Shown here: positions 29,701-36,904 of the stretch, in pieces | Position numbering within the stretch: position 1 is the stretch's first letter | Layout of the letters: each line of letters begins with the position of its first letter | Translations under genes and position numbers: made by a program | The notes under the pieces: model-generated | What the model was told of the DNA's origin: nothing | The model's input: only the letters and a program-made list of their open reading frames with translations | The model's database searches: none | Assembly: GCF_000069185.1 (NCBI RefSeq) | Contig: NC_010397.1 | Coordinates: 372,001 to 436,000, forward strand | Source of the DNA: Mycobacteroides abscessus ATCC 19977 | GTDB lineage: Bacteria > Actinomycetota > Actinomycetes > Mycobacteriales > Mycobacteriaceae | Reading direction: 5' to 3' | Length of the DNA stretch: 64,000 nt

Positions 29701-30001
29701 ACTGGTGCAGGTTCTCGTCGATCACCGTCAGCAGCGGCCACACCAGCGCATCGGGTGACCACGGGTCGTTGTCGACGGTTCCGGTGATCTCGGCGATCAG
29801 TGAGCGTGGGCTGCGAAATCGCACGCCCGCACACACCCCCAGCCTGTCGGATAACCGCTGGCTGAGCCACCGCTCGATGCCCTTCGCCGGTACCAGCACC
29901 AACTCCTCGGCAAAGGGATCCGGAGCGGGTACGGCCAGCAGCCGGGCGAGCCCGTCGGCGAGCATGTCGGTCCGCTCGGCCCGGCGCAGGTGAAGTGCCA
30001 T
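26768..30001 (-). CDS. recC: RecBCD exonuclease V, gamma subunit
   Basis: The protein has 1077 aa; the ATG at 30001 was chosen by homology of RAERTDMLADGLARLLA, the normal RecC start. EELVLVPAKGIERWLSQRL and a helicase-like but motif-poor fold identify RecC. A C-terminal nuclease-like domain lacks the DYK motif, as expected. RecC splits the duplex and, in enterobacteria, reads Chi. It is first in the operon, divergent from the acyltransferase gene. The gap of about 200 bases holds the promoter, but I could not fix its elements. Confidence 0.93.
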   Translation of the reverse strand: MALHLRRAERTDMLADGLARLLAVPAPDPFAEELVLVPAKGIERWLSQRLSDRLGVCAGVRFRSPRSLIAEITGTVDNDPWSPDALVWPLLTVIDENLHQSWAVPLASHLGAFEAGEERELRQGRRYAVARRLAGLFASYARQRPELLVSWLDGDPAEPDLAWQPPLWRALVARVDAVPPHVRHDRVRARLREAPSDLPPRISLFGHTRLPVTDIELLDALATHHDLYLWLPHPSDALWQTLASDHGPVPRREDIAHRSVRHPLLATLGRDVRELQRALPEPTSDEYLSGTTFSDSLLGWLQSDLAADEVRPQGRALAAHDHTVQVHSCHGPARQIDVLREVLLGLLADDPTLEPRDILVMCPDIETYAPLISARFGLGESVPGAHPAHQLRVRLADRALVQTNPLLTVAGQILSLASGRATASEVLNLAESSPVRMRFGFTDDDLDAITAWVREANIRWGFDPEHRAPYGVDFLHNTWRFGIDRVLAGVALSEDAHAWLGATLPLDDVSSNRVELAGRFAEFVSQLHTTVTALSGTRPLAEWLTILSTGIDALATDSEDWPRAQMLREFAEIQDAAVPVSLRLSDIRALLDRHLAGRPTRANFRTGTLTVCTMVPMRSVPHRVVCLVGLDDGVFPRLGAVDGDDALARDPMTGERDIRSEDRQLLLDAIGAATETLVLTYTGANEYSGQARPPAVPLAELLDTLDITTSQPVRDRIHITHPLQPFDIRNVTPGSVIPGHPFTFDSTALIAARAAAGARAERPPFICGPLPALDVTDVALTDLAAFFNHPIKGFFRALDYTLPWDVDGVSDDMPVEIDALEEWTVGDRLLADMLRGMTPADAQQAEWRRGTLPPGQLGWRRVSELRERCAALAAETRGYQTDDSRAFDIDIDLGDGRRLAGTVSPVFGERLVSVTYSRLDAKHLLQSWIPLVALSAHDHQRDWSAVCIGRARRGPQPLVRSLGRPMDPLGVLRGLVAIYDAGRREPLPLPLKTSYAWAQARRDRDDPELQAGYRWRSGNFPGEDADPAVERAFGQGVWLRHLMQPLRPGEETEGETNRLGAYSARLWLPLLRAERGA

Positions 30002-30197
30002 CGCCGCAACGATAGAACCAGGCGCGGGCCGGCCAGTGGGGACGTGCGGCCTGGCGGCGCGTCGCAGATTCAGGCTTTGGCAGCCTGCGCTGTTAGTCTC
30101 CGAAAGAACGCCGGAATTGAGTCGCGGGGAGGCGTGCTCGACCGGTTGATCGCAAAGAAGCGCGAAAGAGCTGGTAGCGAGCTTGACGGAGAGAGTT

Positions 30198-31433
30198 GTG
30201 CGCGGCGGAGAGATCAAGGCCCTCACGGGTCTGCGCATCATCGCTGCGTTCTGGGTGGTGCTCTTCCACTTTCGCCCACTACTCGAGCAGGCAGCCCCCG
30301 AATTTCGGACCGCGCTGAACCCCATCCTCAACTGCGGCGCTCAGGGCGTCGATCTCTTTTTCATCCTCAGCGGATTCGTGCTGACCTGGAACTACCTGGA
30401 CAGGATGGGGCACCGCTGGTCCACCCGGGAAACCCTGCACTTTCTGTGGTTGCGCCTGGCGCGAGTCTGGCCCGTCTACCTGGTGACCATGCACCTGGCG
30501 GCCCTGTGGGTGATCTTCACCATGCACGTCGGGCACGTGCCCGAACGCATCGACACCTTTGACGCCACCAACTATGTGCGCCAACTGTTCATGGTGCAGC
30601 TGTGGTTCCGTCCGTACTTCGACCTGTCCAGCTGGAACGGCCCGGCTTGGTCGATCAGCGCAGAATGGCTGGCGTACCTGCTCTTCGGCGGCCTGGTCTT
30701 GGTCATCTTCCGGATGGCGCATGCGACGCGCGCCCGCAGCCTGATGGTGCTGGCCGTGCTGGCCTCCCTGCCGCCCGTGATGCTCCTGCTGCTGACCGGG
30801 CAGTTCTACACCCCGTGGAGCTGGCTGCCGCGCATTGTCATGCAGTTCACGGCCGGCGCGCTCGCCTGCGCGGCGGTGAGCCGGTTGAAGCTCTCGCATC
30901 GTTCCCGCCACGTCGCCGGCTATGCCGCGCTGTTGATCGTCGCGAGCATCGTGGGCGCGCTGTACTTCCTGGACGCACACCCGATCTCCGGGGTCGTCGA
31001 CAGCAGTGGTGTCGTGGATGTGCTGTTCGTGCCGCTGGTGATGGCGCTGGCCGTGGGCATCGGCCCGCTACCGACGGTGCTCTCGACCCGCATCATGGTC
31101 TACGGCGGACAGATCTCCTTCGGCTTATACATGGTTCATGAGCTCGTGCACGTCTCATGGACATGGGCTACCAAGCAGTTCGAACTCTCGCTGCTCGACC
31201 CCGGCGGTGGGTGGATCGTCATCGGGCTACTCGTGCTTGCGGTGATCCTGTCCATGGCGTTGTACCACTGGGTGGAGGAACCCGGTCGACGGTGGATGCG
31301 GCGCATGATCGGCGTCACCAAACCTGCCATCACCGACCATCACGCCTCGCATAACGGTCACAAAGCTCGGGTGCCCGAGAACCTGACCGAGCCCGAACGC
31401 GAGCCCGTCGTGACCGGTGTAACGACTCGTTAG
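30198..31433 (+). CDS. Acyltransferase-3 family membrane protein (OafA/ExoC type)
   Basis: The protein has 411 aa from GTG at 30198, which has GGAGAG just upstream; a TTG five codons earlier is the alternative. About ten membrane helices. IKALTGLRIIAAFWVVLFHF holds the conserved R/H pair, and GVDLFFILSGFVLTW is the second family signature. Members move acyl groups from the cytosol to sugars or lipids outside the membrane. The polar tail is cytoplasmic. A separate SGNH hydrolase follows 71 bases downstream on the same strand; in many bacteria those two domains form one protein. Acceptor unknown. Confidence 0.88.
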   Translation: MRGGEIKALTGLRIIAAFWVVLFHFRPLLEQAAPEFRTALNPILNCGAQGVDLFFILSGFVLTWNYLDRMGHRWSTRETLHFLWLRLARVWPVYLVTMHLAALWVIFTMHVGHVPERIDTFDATNYVRQLFMVQLWFRPYFDLSSWNGPAWSISAEWLAYLLFGGLVLVIFRMAHATRARSLMVLAVLASLPPVMLLLLTGQFYTPWSWLPRIVMQFTAGALACAAVSRLKLSHRSRHVAGYAALLIVASIVGALYFLDAHPISGVVDSSGVVDVLFVPLVMALAVGIGPLPTVLSTRIMVYGGQISFGLYMVHELVHVSWTWATKQFELSLLDPGGGWIVIGLLVLAVILSMALYHWVEEPGRRWMRRMIGVTKPAITDHHASHNGHKARVPENLTEPEREPVVTGVTTR

Positions 31434-31504
31434 TTTCAAACGAATAACGCTGTGCCGCAGCCGGGTTTGGTGCCCGTAAAATGCTGGGGACAGTGGAGGT
31501 AGCA

Positions 31505-32197
31505 GTGGTCCGTCTGGCCGCGTTCATCATCGCATTTGCGTTTCTCTTTGGCGTGGCCGCAGAGCGGCCGGCGCCGGTGCGGCCGTACCGGCTCGCCTAC
31601 TCCGGATCGGGGCTGAACCATGTCGCGGTGGTCAGTGATTCGTATACCACCGGCACCAAGGAAGGCGGCCTGGGCGCCAAATCTTGGACGTCCATTGCCT
31701 GGCGGATCCTGAACCGTGAGGGCGTGCGCGTCAGTGCCGATGTTGCCGCCGAGGGTCGCGCGGGGTACGGCGTGCGTGGCGACCACGGCAGCGTCTTCGC
31801 CGACCTCACCGGTCGTGTCGTGCATCCCGACGACGAGCTTGTCGTCTTCTTCGGCTCGCGTAACGACCAGGGCGTCGATCCCGAGACGTATGCCGAGGTC
31901 ACGCGCAACACCCTGGAATCGGCGCGGCGCATGGCGCCCGCGGCCAAACTGCTCGTCATCGGTCCGCCCTGGCCGACAGCCGATGTCCCCGAGGTGGTGA
32001 CTCAGCTGCGGGACATCCTGTACACCGAGGCCCGCGCGGTCGGCGCCTCCTGGGTGGACCCGCTGGCCGAACGCTGGTTCGTCGGGCGCCCGGAGCTGAT
32101 CGGCTCGGACGGTGTGCACCCGAACGACGCGGGGCACGCCTACCTGGCCGACAAGATCGCCCCGCTCATCGGTACCCGGCTGACCCGCAGGCTCTGA
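31505..32197 (+). CDS. Exported SGNH/GDSL-type hydrolase
   Basis: The protein has 230 aa from the GTG with GGAGG 5 bases upstream; an ATG eight codons earlier lacks a site. An N-terminal hydrophobic signal (LAAFIIAFAFLFGVAA) precedes AVVSDSYTTG (block I, nucleophile Ser in SDS), a GSRND block III and SDGVHPNDAGHAYLA block V with the Asp-His pair. It is an extracellular esterase or acyl-transferase partner. Its position behind an acyltransferase-3 gene suggests the second half of a split O-acyl-transfer system. No membrane anchor is seen beyond the signal. Confidence 0.85.
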   Translation: MVRLAAFIIAFAFLFGVAAERPAPVRPYRLAYSGSGLNHVAVVSDSYTTGTKEGGLGAKSWTSIAWRILNREGVRVSADVAAEGRAGYGVRGDHGSVFADLTGRVVHPDDELVVFFGSRNDQGVDPETYAEVTRNTLESARRMAPAAKLLVIGPPWPTADVPEVVTQLRDILYTEARAVGASWVDPLAERWFVGRPELIGSDGVHPNDAGHAYLADKIAPLIGTRLTRRL

Positions 32198-32239
32198 GCT
32201 GGACAACGACTGTAGCCAATTCGCGGGTACGGTCTGAAC

Positions 32240-32734
32240 ATGACGCGGTTCGTGTTGTTCGCCGGAATTACCTTGGCGGCGTGTGTTTTTGCGGGCTGCG
32301 GTGCCGCCCCGAACTCGACCTCGAATTCGATACGGCAGACGTCCACGCCGGCAGCAGCGGCCTCGCCGGGCCGGGCCGAGCCGTCGCGTCGGGTGGTGCC
32401 GCCGGGTGGCGTCTACTGGAACCCGGTGACGCAGCAGCCCGAGGTCAAGCCCGTCGAGATTGTGCTGACCCCCGCCGACGCCGGAGACATGCTCGTCGAC
32501 ATCACCTGGGACAGCTGGACTGAGCAGCAGGCCGGCGGGCACGCCATCCGCGCCACGAAGGACTGCGTGCCCGATTGCGCGACGGGCGGGACAACCCGGC
32601 GGGACGTGACACTGACCTTCCACGACGCGCGGTCGCTTCCCGACGACAGCGGATGGTGGCAGTACACCAAGCTGGTCATCACCGGCCGTGACGGCACATC
32701 AGAGACCATCGACATGCCGGTGACGGCGCGGTAG
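32240..32734 (+). CDS. Putative lipoprotein of unknown function
   Basis: The protein has 164 aa. A signal peptide of about 18 residues ends in the lipobox VFAGC, so Cys19 or its neighbour would be lipidated. A Ser/Thr/Pro-rich linker follows. The C-terminal domain has paired cysteines (KDCVPDCATG) and beta-strand character (ITWDSWTEQQAGGHA, VTLTFHDARS). I do not recognise the family. It is 42 bases after the SGNH gene on the same strand and may share its transcript. Confidence 0.75.
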   Translation: MTRFVLFAGITLAACVFAGCGAAPNSTSNSIRQTSTPAAAASPGRAEPSRRVVPPGGVYWNPVTQQPEVKPVEIVLTPADAGDMLVDITWDSWTEQQAGGHAIRATKDCVPDCATGGTTRRDVTLTFHDARSLPDDSGWWQYTKLVITGRDGTSETIDMPVTAR

Positions 32735-32736
32735 CG

Positions 32737-33453
32737 CTAGCTCGCGATGACGTCCAGGGTGCCGAACAGGGTGAGCCCCGCAATGGGCGCCAGCGCGCTT
32801 GATGCCGCGTTATCCAACTGGCAGCGGTACTGCGGCTCGTAGCCCCGGGTGCAGGCATACCGGAACGCCGCGCGCACCAACCGTTGGGCATGCCTCTTGC
32901 CGCGGAAGATCGGCAGGACCAACACCCCGAGATCCATGATGGGTGCGTCTTCCCACTGGTACATGCTGGCTACTCCGACCAGACGGCCATTGTCGAACGA
33001 CCCGAACACCGCCCAGTGATCCAGCTCCACCTGGGCATCGTCCAGATCTTCTTCTGTTGCAGCAGATTCGAAGGCATTGAAGATGGCCGCGTCGTCCGCG
33101 GTCAGTTGCCGGATGTCTCCGGTGGGCAGCTTGGCCAGGAGTGTGGCGCGGGCTTCATCGGTGAAATAGAAAAGATTATCGGCGCCATGCAGGCTCAGGC
33201 CGGCCTTGTCGAGCCGGGTCCGGAGCTCGGTGTCTGAAACTGGTGGGAAGCCATCGAATCCCGCGCGATCGGCAAGCTCGGGCGTGACGACGGCGCTGGT
33301 CTTACCGGCAACCGTCTGGAGCATCATCAGCTCGGTGTCTTCGTGGAGTTCGGGGCTGACGGCGAGTTGGAAGTCCACTGCGTCCCTCAGAATGGTGCCG
33401 CGGCGGAGATACGTGCGCCAGAAATCGGTGATGATCGGAGAGAAGCTAGGCAT
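32737..33453 (-). CDS. GNAT-family N-acetyltransferase
   Basis: The protein has 238 aa. The C-terminal half is GNAT-like: VGVASMYQW and DLGVLVLPIFRGKRHAQRLVRAAFRYA, with the R/G-x-x-G/A pyrophosphate-binding loop. The N-terminal half is a family-specific extension. Acetyl-CoA would be the donor; the substrate is not inferable. The stop lies 2 bases from the convergent lipoprotein gene's stop, with no room for a separate terminator. Confidence 0.8.
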   Translation of the reverse strand: MPSFSPIITDFWRTYLRRGTILRDAVDFQLAVSPELHEDTELMMLQTVAGKTSAVVTPELADRAGFDGFPPVSDTELRTRLDKAGLSLHGADNLFYFTDEARATLLAKLPTGDIRQLTADDAAIFNAFESAATEEDLDDAQVELDHWAVFGSFDNGRLVGVASMYQWEDAPIMDLGVLVLPIFRGKRHAQRLVRAAFRYACTRGYEPQYRCQLDNAASSALAPIAGLTLFGTLDVIAS

Positions 33454-33543
33454 GGGCTCTATCTGTTCGGTTACGGCACAAACGGATCCAGGCTAGAGAT
33501 CTGGCCGGGGCGGCGCCACCGAATATTGAGGGGGCAGTGACGA

Positions 33544-33583
33544 AACAGGCCGCCCGCATCCCGAAGGACGCAGGCGGCCTGTT
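33544..33583 (-). terminator. Stem-loop downstream of the secreted NTF2-like gene
   Basis: AACAGGCCGCC and its complement GGCGGCCTGTT, 11-bp arms with an 18-base loop, lie 18 bases beyond the stop of the minus-strand gene. On that strand TTTCG follows the stem, a weak T tract. Confidence 0.6.
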
Positions 33584-33600
33584 CTACGTGCTGGTGCGTG

Positions 33601-34188
33601 TCAGTTCAGCAGCGACGTGAGCAGCGGGTTGCCCGAGGTCTGGGCGCGCTTCTCCGGATCGGTGCAGTCCTTCCACTTTCCGTTTTCCTGCACGAACTCA
33701 CGCTGCTGGTTGGCAGTGACATCGTGGCCCTGCGCGGTGACATCCGCGGTGGCCGTCGGTGCGGTGACGTTGACGTCGGAGACGTTGTAGGTCACACCGG
33801 AGAGCACCTCGCGGGCCGCGTTGTGGAACGAGGACCGGTAGGCCTTGTCGTCGTTGTTCTGGATCGCAGTGGTCAGCGCCTGCGTGGTCGGCCCGGAGAC
33901 ACCCGCTGCCGAAGCCACCGCGCTGATCATCTGAGGCCCGTAGCCGGCCACCTGGCTCAGCGGGGGAATCTGGTCATCGGCGGTCTTGGAGGCCACCACG
34001 CCGCGGAACTTGTCGCAGAAGAACGTCGAGAGCTTGGCATTGTCGAGCGACTTGATGGCCGCCGCCTCACCAGCGACGATGTCCCTGATCTGCTGTTCAT
34101 CGGCCGGGGCTGCGGCGGCCAGGGCAGCAGGCCCGCTGAGTGCGGCGGCCAGCGCGATCACGCCGGCGCTCACGAGGCGTTTCTTCAT
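33601..34188 (-). CDS. Secreted NTF2-like/DUF4878-type protein
   Basis: The protein has 195 aa from the ATG at 34188, with GGGAG 7 bases upstream. The signal peptide KKRLVSAGVIALAAALSG ends around ALAAAAP (Sec cleavage). The mature part has KLSTFFCDKFRGVV near the start and WKDC near the end, the same spacing pattern of two Cys as the membrane-anchored protein at 20190-20798 (FFCAKYREAF, WKFC). A fold of the NTF2-like type is likely. Function unknown. It has its own terminator and is likely a single-gene unit. Confidence 0.8.
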   Translation of the reverse strand: MKKRLVSAGVIALAAALSGPAALAAAAPADEQQIRDIVAGEAAAIKSLDNAKLSTFFCDKFRGVVASKTADDQIPPLSQVAGYGPQMISAVASAAGVSGPTTQALTTAIQNNDDKAYRSSFHNAAREVLSGVTYNVSDVNVTAPTATADVTAQGHDVTANQQREFVQENGKWKDCTDPEKRAQTSGNPLLTSLLN

Positions 34189-34257
34189 GTAAAGCTCCCA
34201 TTCGTCGGGTTTTGACAAACCTTACCGAAAGAAATGTCGCGCGCTCCGCCTTAGCTG

Positions 34258-34401
34258 TTACCGATACAGGGCAACTAGCAGGACTACCGCTGCCAGCACA
34301 CCGATCAGCATCACGGCCTTGCGCAGCTTCCAGGCGAAAAGCAGCGCGATGGCGACCGCCGCAAGGGCAACGGGATGCGACGCGAGCGCAGAGACATCCA
34401 T
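34258..34401 (-). CDS. 47-aa two-helix membrane miniprotein
   Basis: The frame begins ATG GAT GTC and reads M-D-V-S-A-L-A-S-H-P-V, then a hydrophobic run (ALAAVAIALLFAW), a basic turn (K-L-R-K) and a second hydrophobic run (VMLIGVLAAVVLLVAL), ending Y-R. Both segments are long enough to cross the membrane, giving a hairpin with the basic loop inside. It lies between the tRNA-Pro terminator and the secreted NTF2-like gene. No family is recognised. A clean two-helix design in the correct codon usage supports a real gene, but no strong ribosome site is seen. Confidence 0.55.
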   Translation of the reverse strand: MDVSALASHPVALAAVAIALLFAWKLRKAVMLIGVLAAVVLLVALYR

Positions 34402-34424
34402 GCCTCCACCCTGTCATGCCAATG

Positions 34425-34460
34425 AAAAAAGGCCCGACCGGGAGTCCCTGGCCGGGCCTT
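34425..34460 (-). terminator. Rho-independent terminator of tRNA-Pro
   Basis: On the minus strand AAGGCCCGGCC pairs with GGTCGGGCCTT (one mismatch) around a GGGACTCCC core, followed at once by six T residues. It lies about 93 bases past the tRNA 3' end. Confidence 0.8.
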
Positions 34461-34552
34461 AACTTCTAGCGTCGGGGTATTCGGCGCTATGCGCCTCCTA
34501 CCCTCTCCCTCGCCTCGGGTGAACGAGCGGGATCGCTCACCTCTCAGCTCAG

Positions 34553-34626
<74 letters not shown>

Positions 34627-34763
34627 CTTTGAAGCCTCGCAAGGGTATCGCATCGGGGCCGTTGGTCGCGAATGCGTTGGTCAGCAGGCCTGTGACCTGC
34701 CGTCGAGTGCGGCGTCGCGCACGGAAACACGCCGCACGTCGCGTACGCAACGTGGCGCCCGGG

Positions 34764-35834
34764 CTAGTCCCAGCGCCCGGCATCCTCGAACTCGGCCAGC
34801 CGTACCGACGGCCCCAGCAGATCGAACCCCTGCTCGGTCACCCAGTCGTCGTTGAAATAGGTGTCGGCGTATCGGTCGCCGCTATCGGCCAGCAGCGTCA
34901 CCACCGAACCGCCGAGGCCGGTGGCGGCCATCTCCGAGATCAGCCGGAACGCGCCGCACAGGTTGGTTCCCGTCGACGCACCCACCCGGCGGCCCAGTAC
35001 CGCGCTGGCATGCCGGGTGAGCGCCACCGAGTAGGCGTCGGGTATCTGCTCCATGCGGTCCACCACCGACGGCAGGAACGACGGCTCGACACGGGGCCGG
35101 CCAATGCCCTCGATTCGCGACGAAATCCCTGTCACCACATCACGTCTGGCGAGATACGAGGGATAGAACGCGGAGTTGTCCGGATCCACCACGCATAACT
35201 GAGTGGGGTAGCGCCGGTACCGGATGTAGCGGCCGATGGTTGCGCTGGTGCCGCCGGTGCCCGCGCCGACCACGATCCACGTTGGCAGCGGGTGCTTTTC
35301 GTGATGCATCTGGGTAAAGATCGACTCGGCGATGTTGTTGTTGCCGCGCCAGTCGGTGGCTCGTTCGGCGTTGGTGAACTGGTCCAGATAGTGGCCACCG
35401 GTCTCGTCGGCGAGCCGCTGCGCCTCGGCGTACACCTGTTGCGCTTCATCGACGAAATGACAACGGCCACCCTGTGATTCGATCAATGCGATCTTACTGG
35501 GGCTGGTCGAGGCCGTCATCACCGCGATGAACGGCAACCCGAGCAGCTGTGCGAAATAGGCCTCCGAGACCGCCGTCGACCCGGAAGAGGCCTCCACGAT
35601 GGTGGTGTTCTCGCCGATGAACCCGTTGCACAGTGCGTACAGGAAAAGTGAACGCGCCAAACGATGTTTCAGGCTGCCGGTGATGTGCGTCGACTCGTCC
35701 TTGAGATACAACTGCACATCCACGGTGTCGGCCCATGCCGCGGGCAGCGGATATCGCAGCAGATGGGTATCGGCACTGCGACGGGCGTCGGCCTCGATCA
35801 ATCGAACCGCGTTATCGGCCCATGCACGGCTCAC
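34764..35834 (-). CDS. PLP-dependent cysteine synthase/cystathionine beta-synthase-like lyase (Rv3684-like)
   Basis: The protein has 356 aa from a [14 protein letters not shown] holds the PLP lysine, [15 protein letters not shown] the substrate loop (altered from the usual TSGNTG), and [16 protein letters not shown] the phosphate loop. It is a fold-type II enzyme related to O-acetylserine sulfhydrylase and cystathionine beta-synthase. The altered substrate loop makes classical cysteine synthesis doubtful; in M. tuberculosis Rv3684 is described as a cysteine desulfhydrase-like enzyme (memory, moderately sure). The start lies 1 base after the metallophosphoesterase stop, so the two form an operon. 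Confidence 0.87.
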   Translation of the reverse strand: MSRAWADNAVRLIEADARRSADTHLLRYPLPAAWADTVDVQLYLKDESTHITGSLKHRLARSLFLYALCNGFIGENTTIVEASSGSTAVSEAYFAQLLGLPFIAVMTASTSPSKIALIESQGGRCHFVDEAQQVYAEAQRLADETGGHYLDQFTNAERATDWRGNNNIAESIFTQMHHEKHPLPTWIVVGAGTGGTSATIGRYIRYRRYPTQLCVVDPDNSAFYPSYLARRDVVTGISSRIEGIGRPRVEPSFLPSVVDRMEQIPDAYSVALTRHASAVLGRRVGASTGTNLCGAFRLISEMAATGLGGSVVTLLADSGDRYADTYFNDDWVTEQGFDLLGPSVRLAEFEDAGRWD

Positions 35835-35835
35835 G

Positions 35836-36801
35836 TCACTGCACGGTGGCGCTGGGCGAGCGATCGCCGGATTCGGCGTCGGCCCCGTGGCCGCTGGTGC
35901 GAGCCGGAACCAGGGTCAGCAGTGTCGCCTCCGGGCGGCAGAAGAATCGCATGGGCGCGAACGGCGACGTTCCGATGCCCGCCGACACGTGCAGCTGCAT
36001 GTGTGAACCCCACTGCGAGGGGCCTTTCACCCGAGAGCGGTCCAGCTCGCAGTTGGTGACGATCGCGCCGTAGAGCGGCAGGCACAGCTGACCGCCGTGG
36101 GTGTGTCCGGCCATCACCAGCTGATAGCCGTCCTCGGCGAAGCGATCCAGCACCCGCGGTTCGGGGGAGTGAGTCAGGCCCAGTCGCAATGTCGCCAGGG
36201 GGTTCGGCATGCCGGCGATGGTGTCGTATCGGTCCCGGTGCAGATGCGGATCATCCACCCCGGCAGCCGCGATGCGGACACCGCCGACCTCGATCTCGCG
36301 GCGGGTGTGGGTCATGTCGTGCCAACCACGCTCGGTGAACGCAGCGCGCAGGTCCTGCCACGGCAGCGGCTCGCCATGCTTGCGCTCATGGCTCTTGTAC
36401 AGATATTTGGCCGGGTTCTTGAGGCGGGGGCCGAAGTAGTCGTTGCTTCCGAAGACGAAAAGCCCGGGGATGGAAAGCAAATCACCCAGGGATTGCACCA
36501 CCGACGAGACCGCCTTGGGGTGTGCGAGATTGTCGCCGGTGTTGATCACCAGGTCCGGTTGCCACTGCGCCAACTCACGCAGCCAAGCCTGCTTGAGACG
36601 CTGACCGGGCCGCATGTGGATATCACTGATGTGCAGCACCCGCAGTGGAGACGCGCCGGGATCGAGCACATCCATCGTCGCCTCGCGGACCGTGAACGCG
36701 TTGCGTTCGATGATCGACGCGTACCCGATGCCAAGCGCGGCCGAGCCCGCCGAGTAGGCAGCCGCCCGCTTGATAACCGTGTTCAACGACGTGCTCATCA
36801 T
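35836..36801 (-). CDS. Membrane-anchored calcineurin-like metallophosphoesterase (Rv3683-like)
   Basis: The protein has 321 aa, with ATG codons at 36801 and 36798. A short hydrophobic N-terminus (about 10-30) could anchor it. Metal motifs: HISDIHM, NTGDN, FGSNDY in place of GNHE, and [13 protein letters not shown]. It matches YkuE/YaeI-like phosphodiesterases that act on envelope lipids; the substrate is unknown. It is co-transcribed with the PLP enzyme and lies downstream of ponA2 in the same direction across a 103-base gap. Confidence 0.87.
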   Translation of the reverse strand: MMSTSLNTVIKRAAAYSAGSAALGIGYASIIERNAFTVREATMDVLDPGASPLRVLHISDIHMRPGQRLKQAWLRELAQWQPDLVINTGDNLAHPKAVSSVVQSLGDLLSIPGLFVFGSNDYFGPRLKNPAKYLYKSHERKHGEPLPWQDLRAAFTERGWHDMTHTRREIEVGGVRIAAAGVDDPHLHRDRYDTIAGMPNPLATLRLGLTHSPEPRVLDRFAEDGYQLVMAGHTHGGQLCLPLYGAIVTNCELDRSRVKGPSQWGSHMQLHVSAGIGTSPFAPMRFFCRPEATLLTLVPARTSGHGADAESGDRSPSATVQ

Positions 36802-36904
36802 CCGAGGGTAACTCCGAATGCTGAGGGACCCCGGATCACCTGCACAAAACGTGGCGCATTTCTCGTCACGGATGAGCAGCCTGGTGCGACGACCGAGAGC
36901 TAGA

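Noticed and set aside
34200..34260. TTGACA (about 34212) as a plus-strand promoter
   Set aside because: No -10 hexamer at a proper distance and no plus-strand gene follows; both neighbouring genes are on the minus strand.
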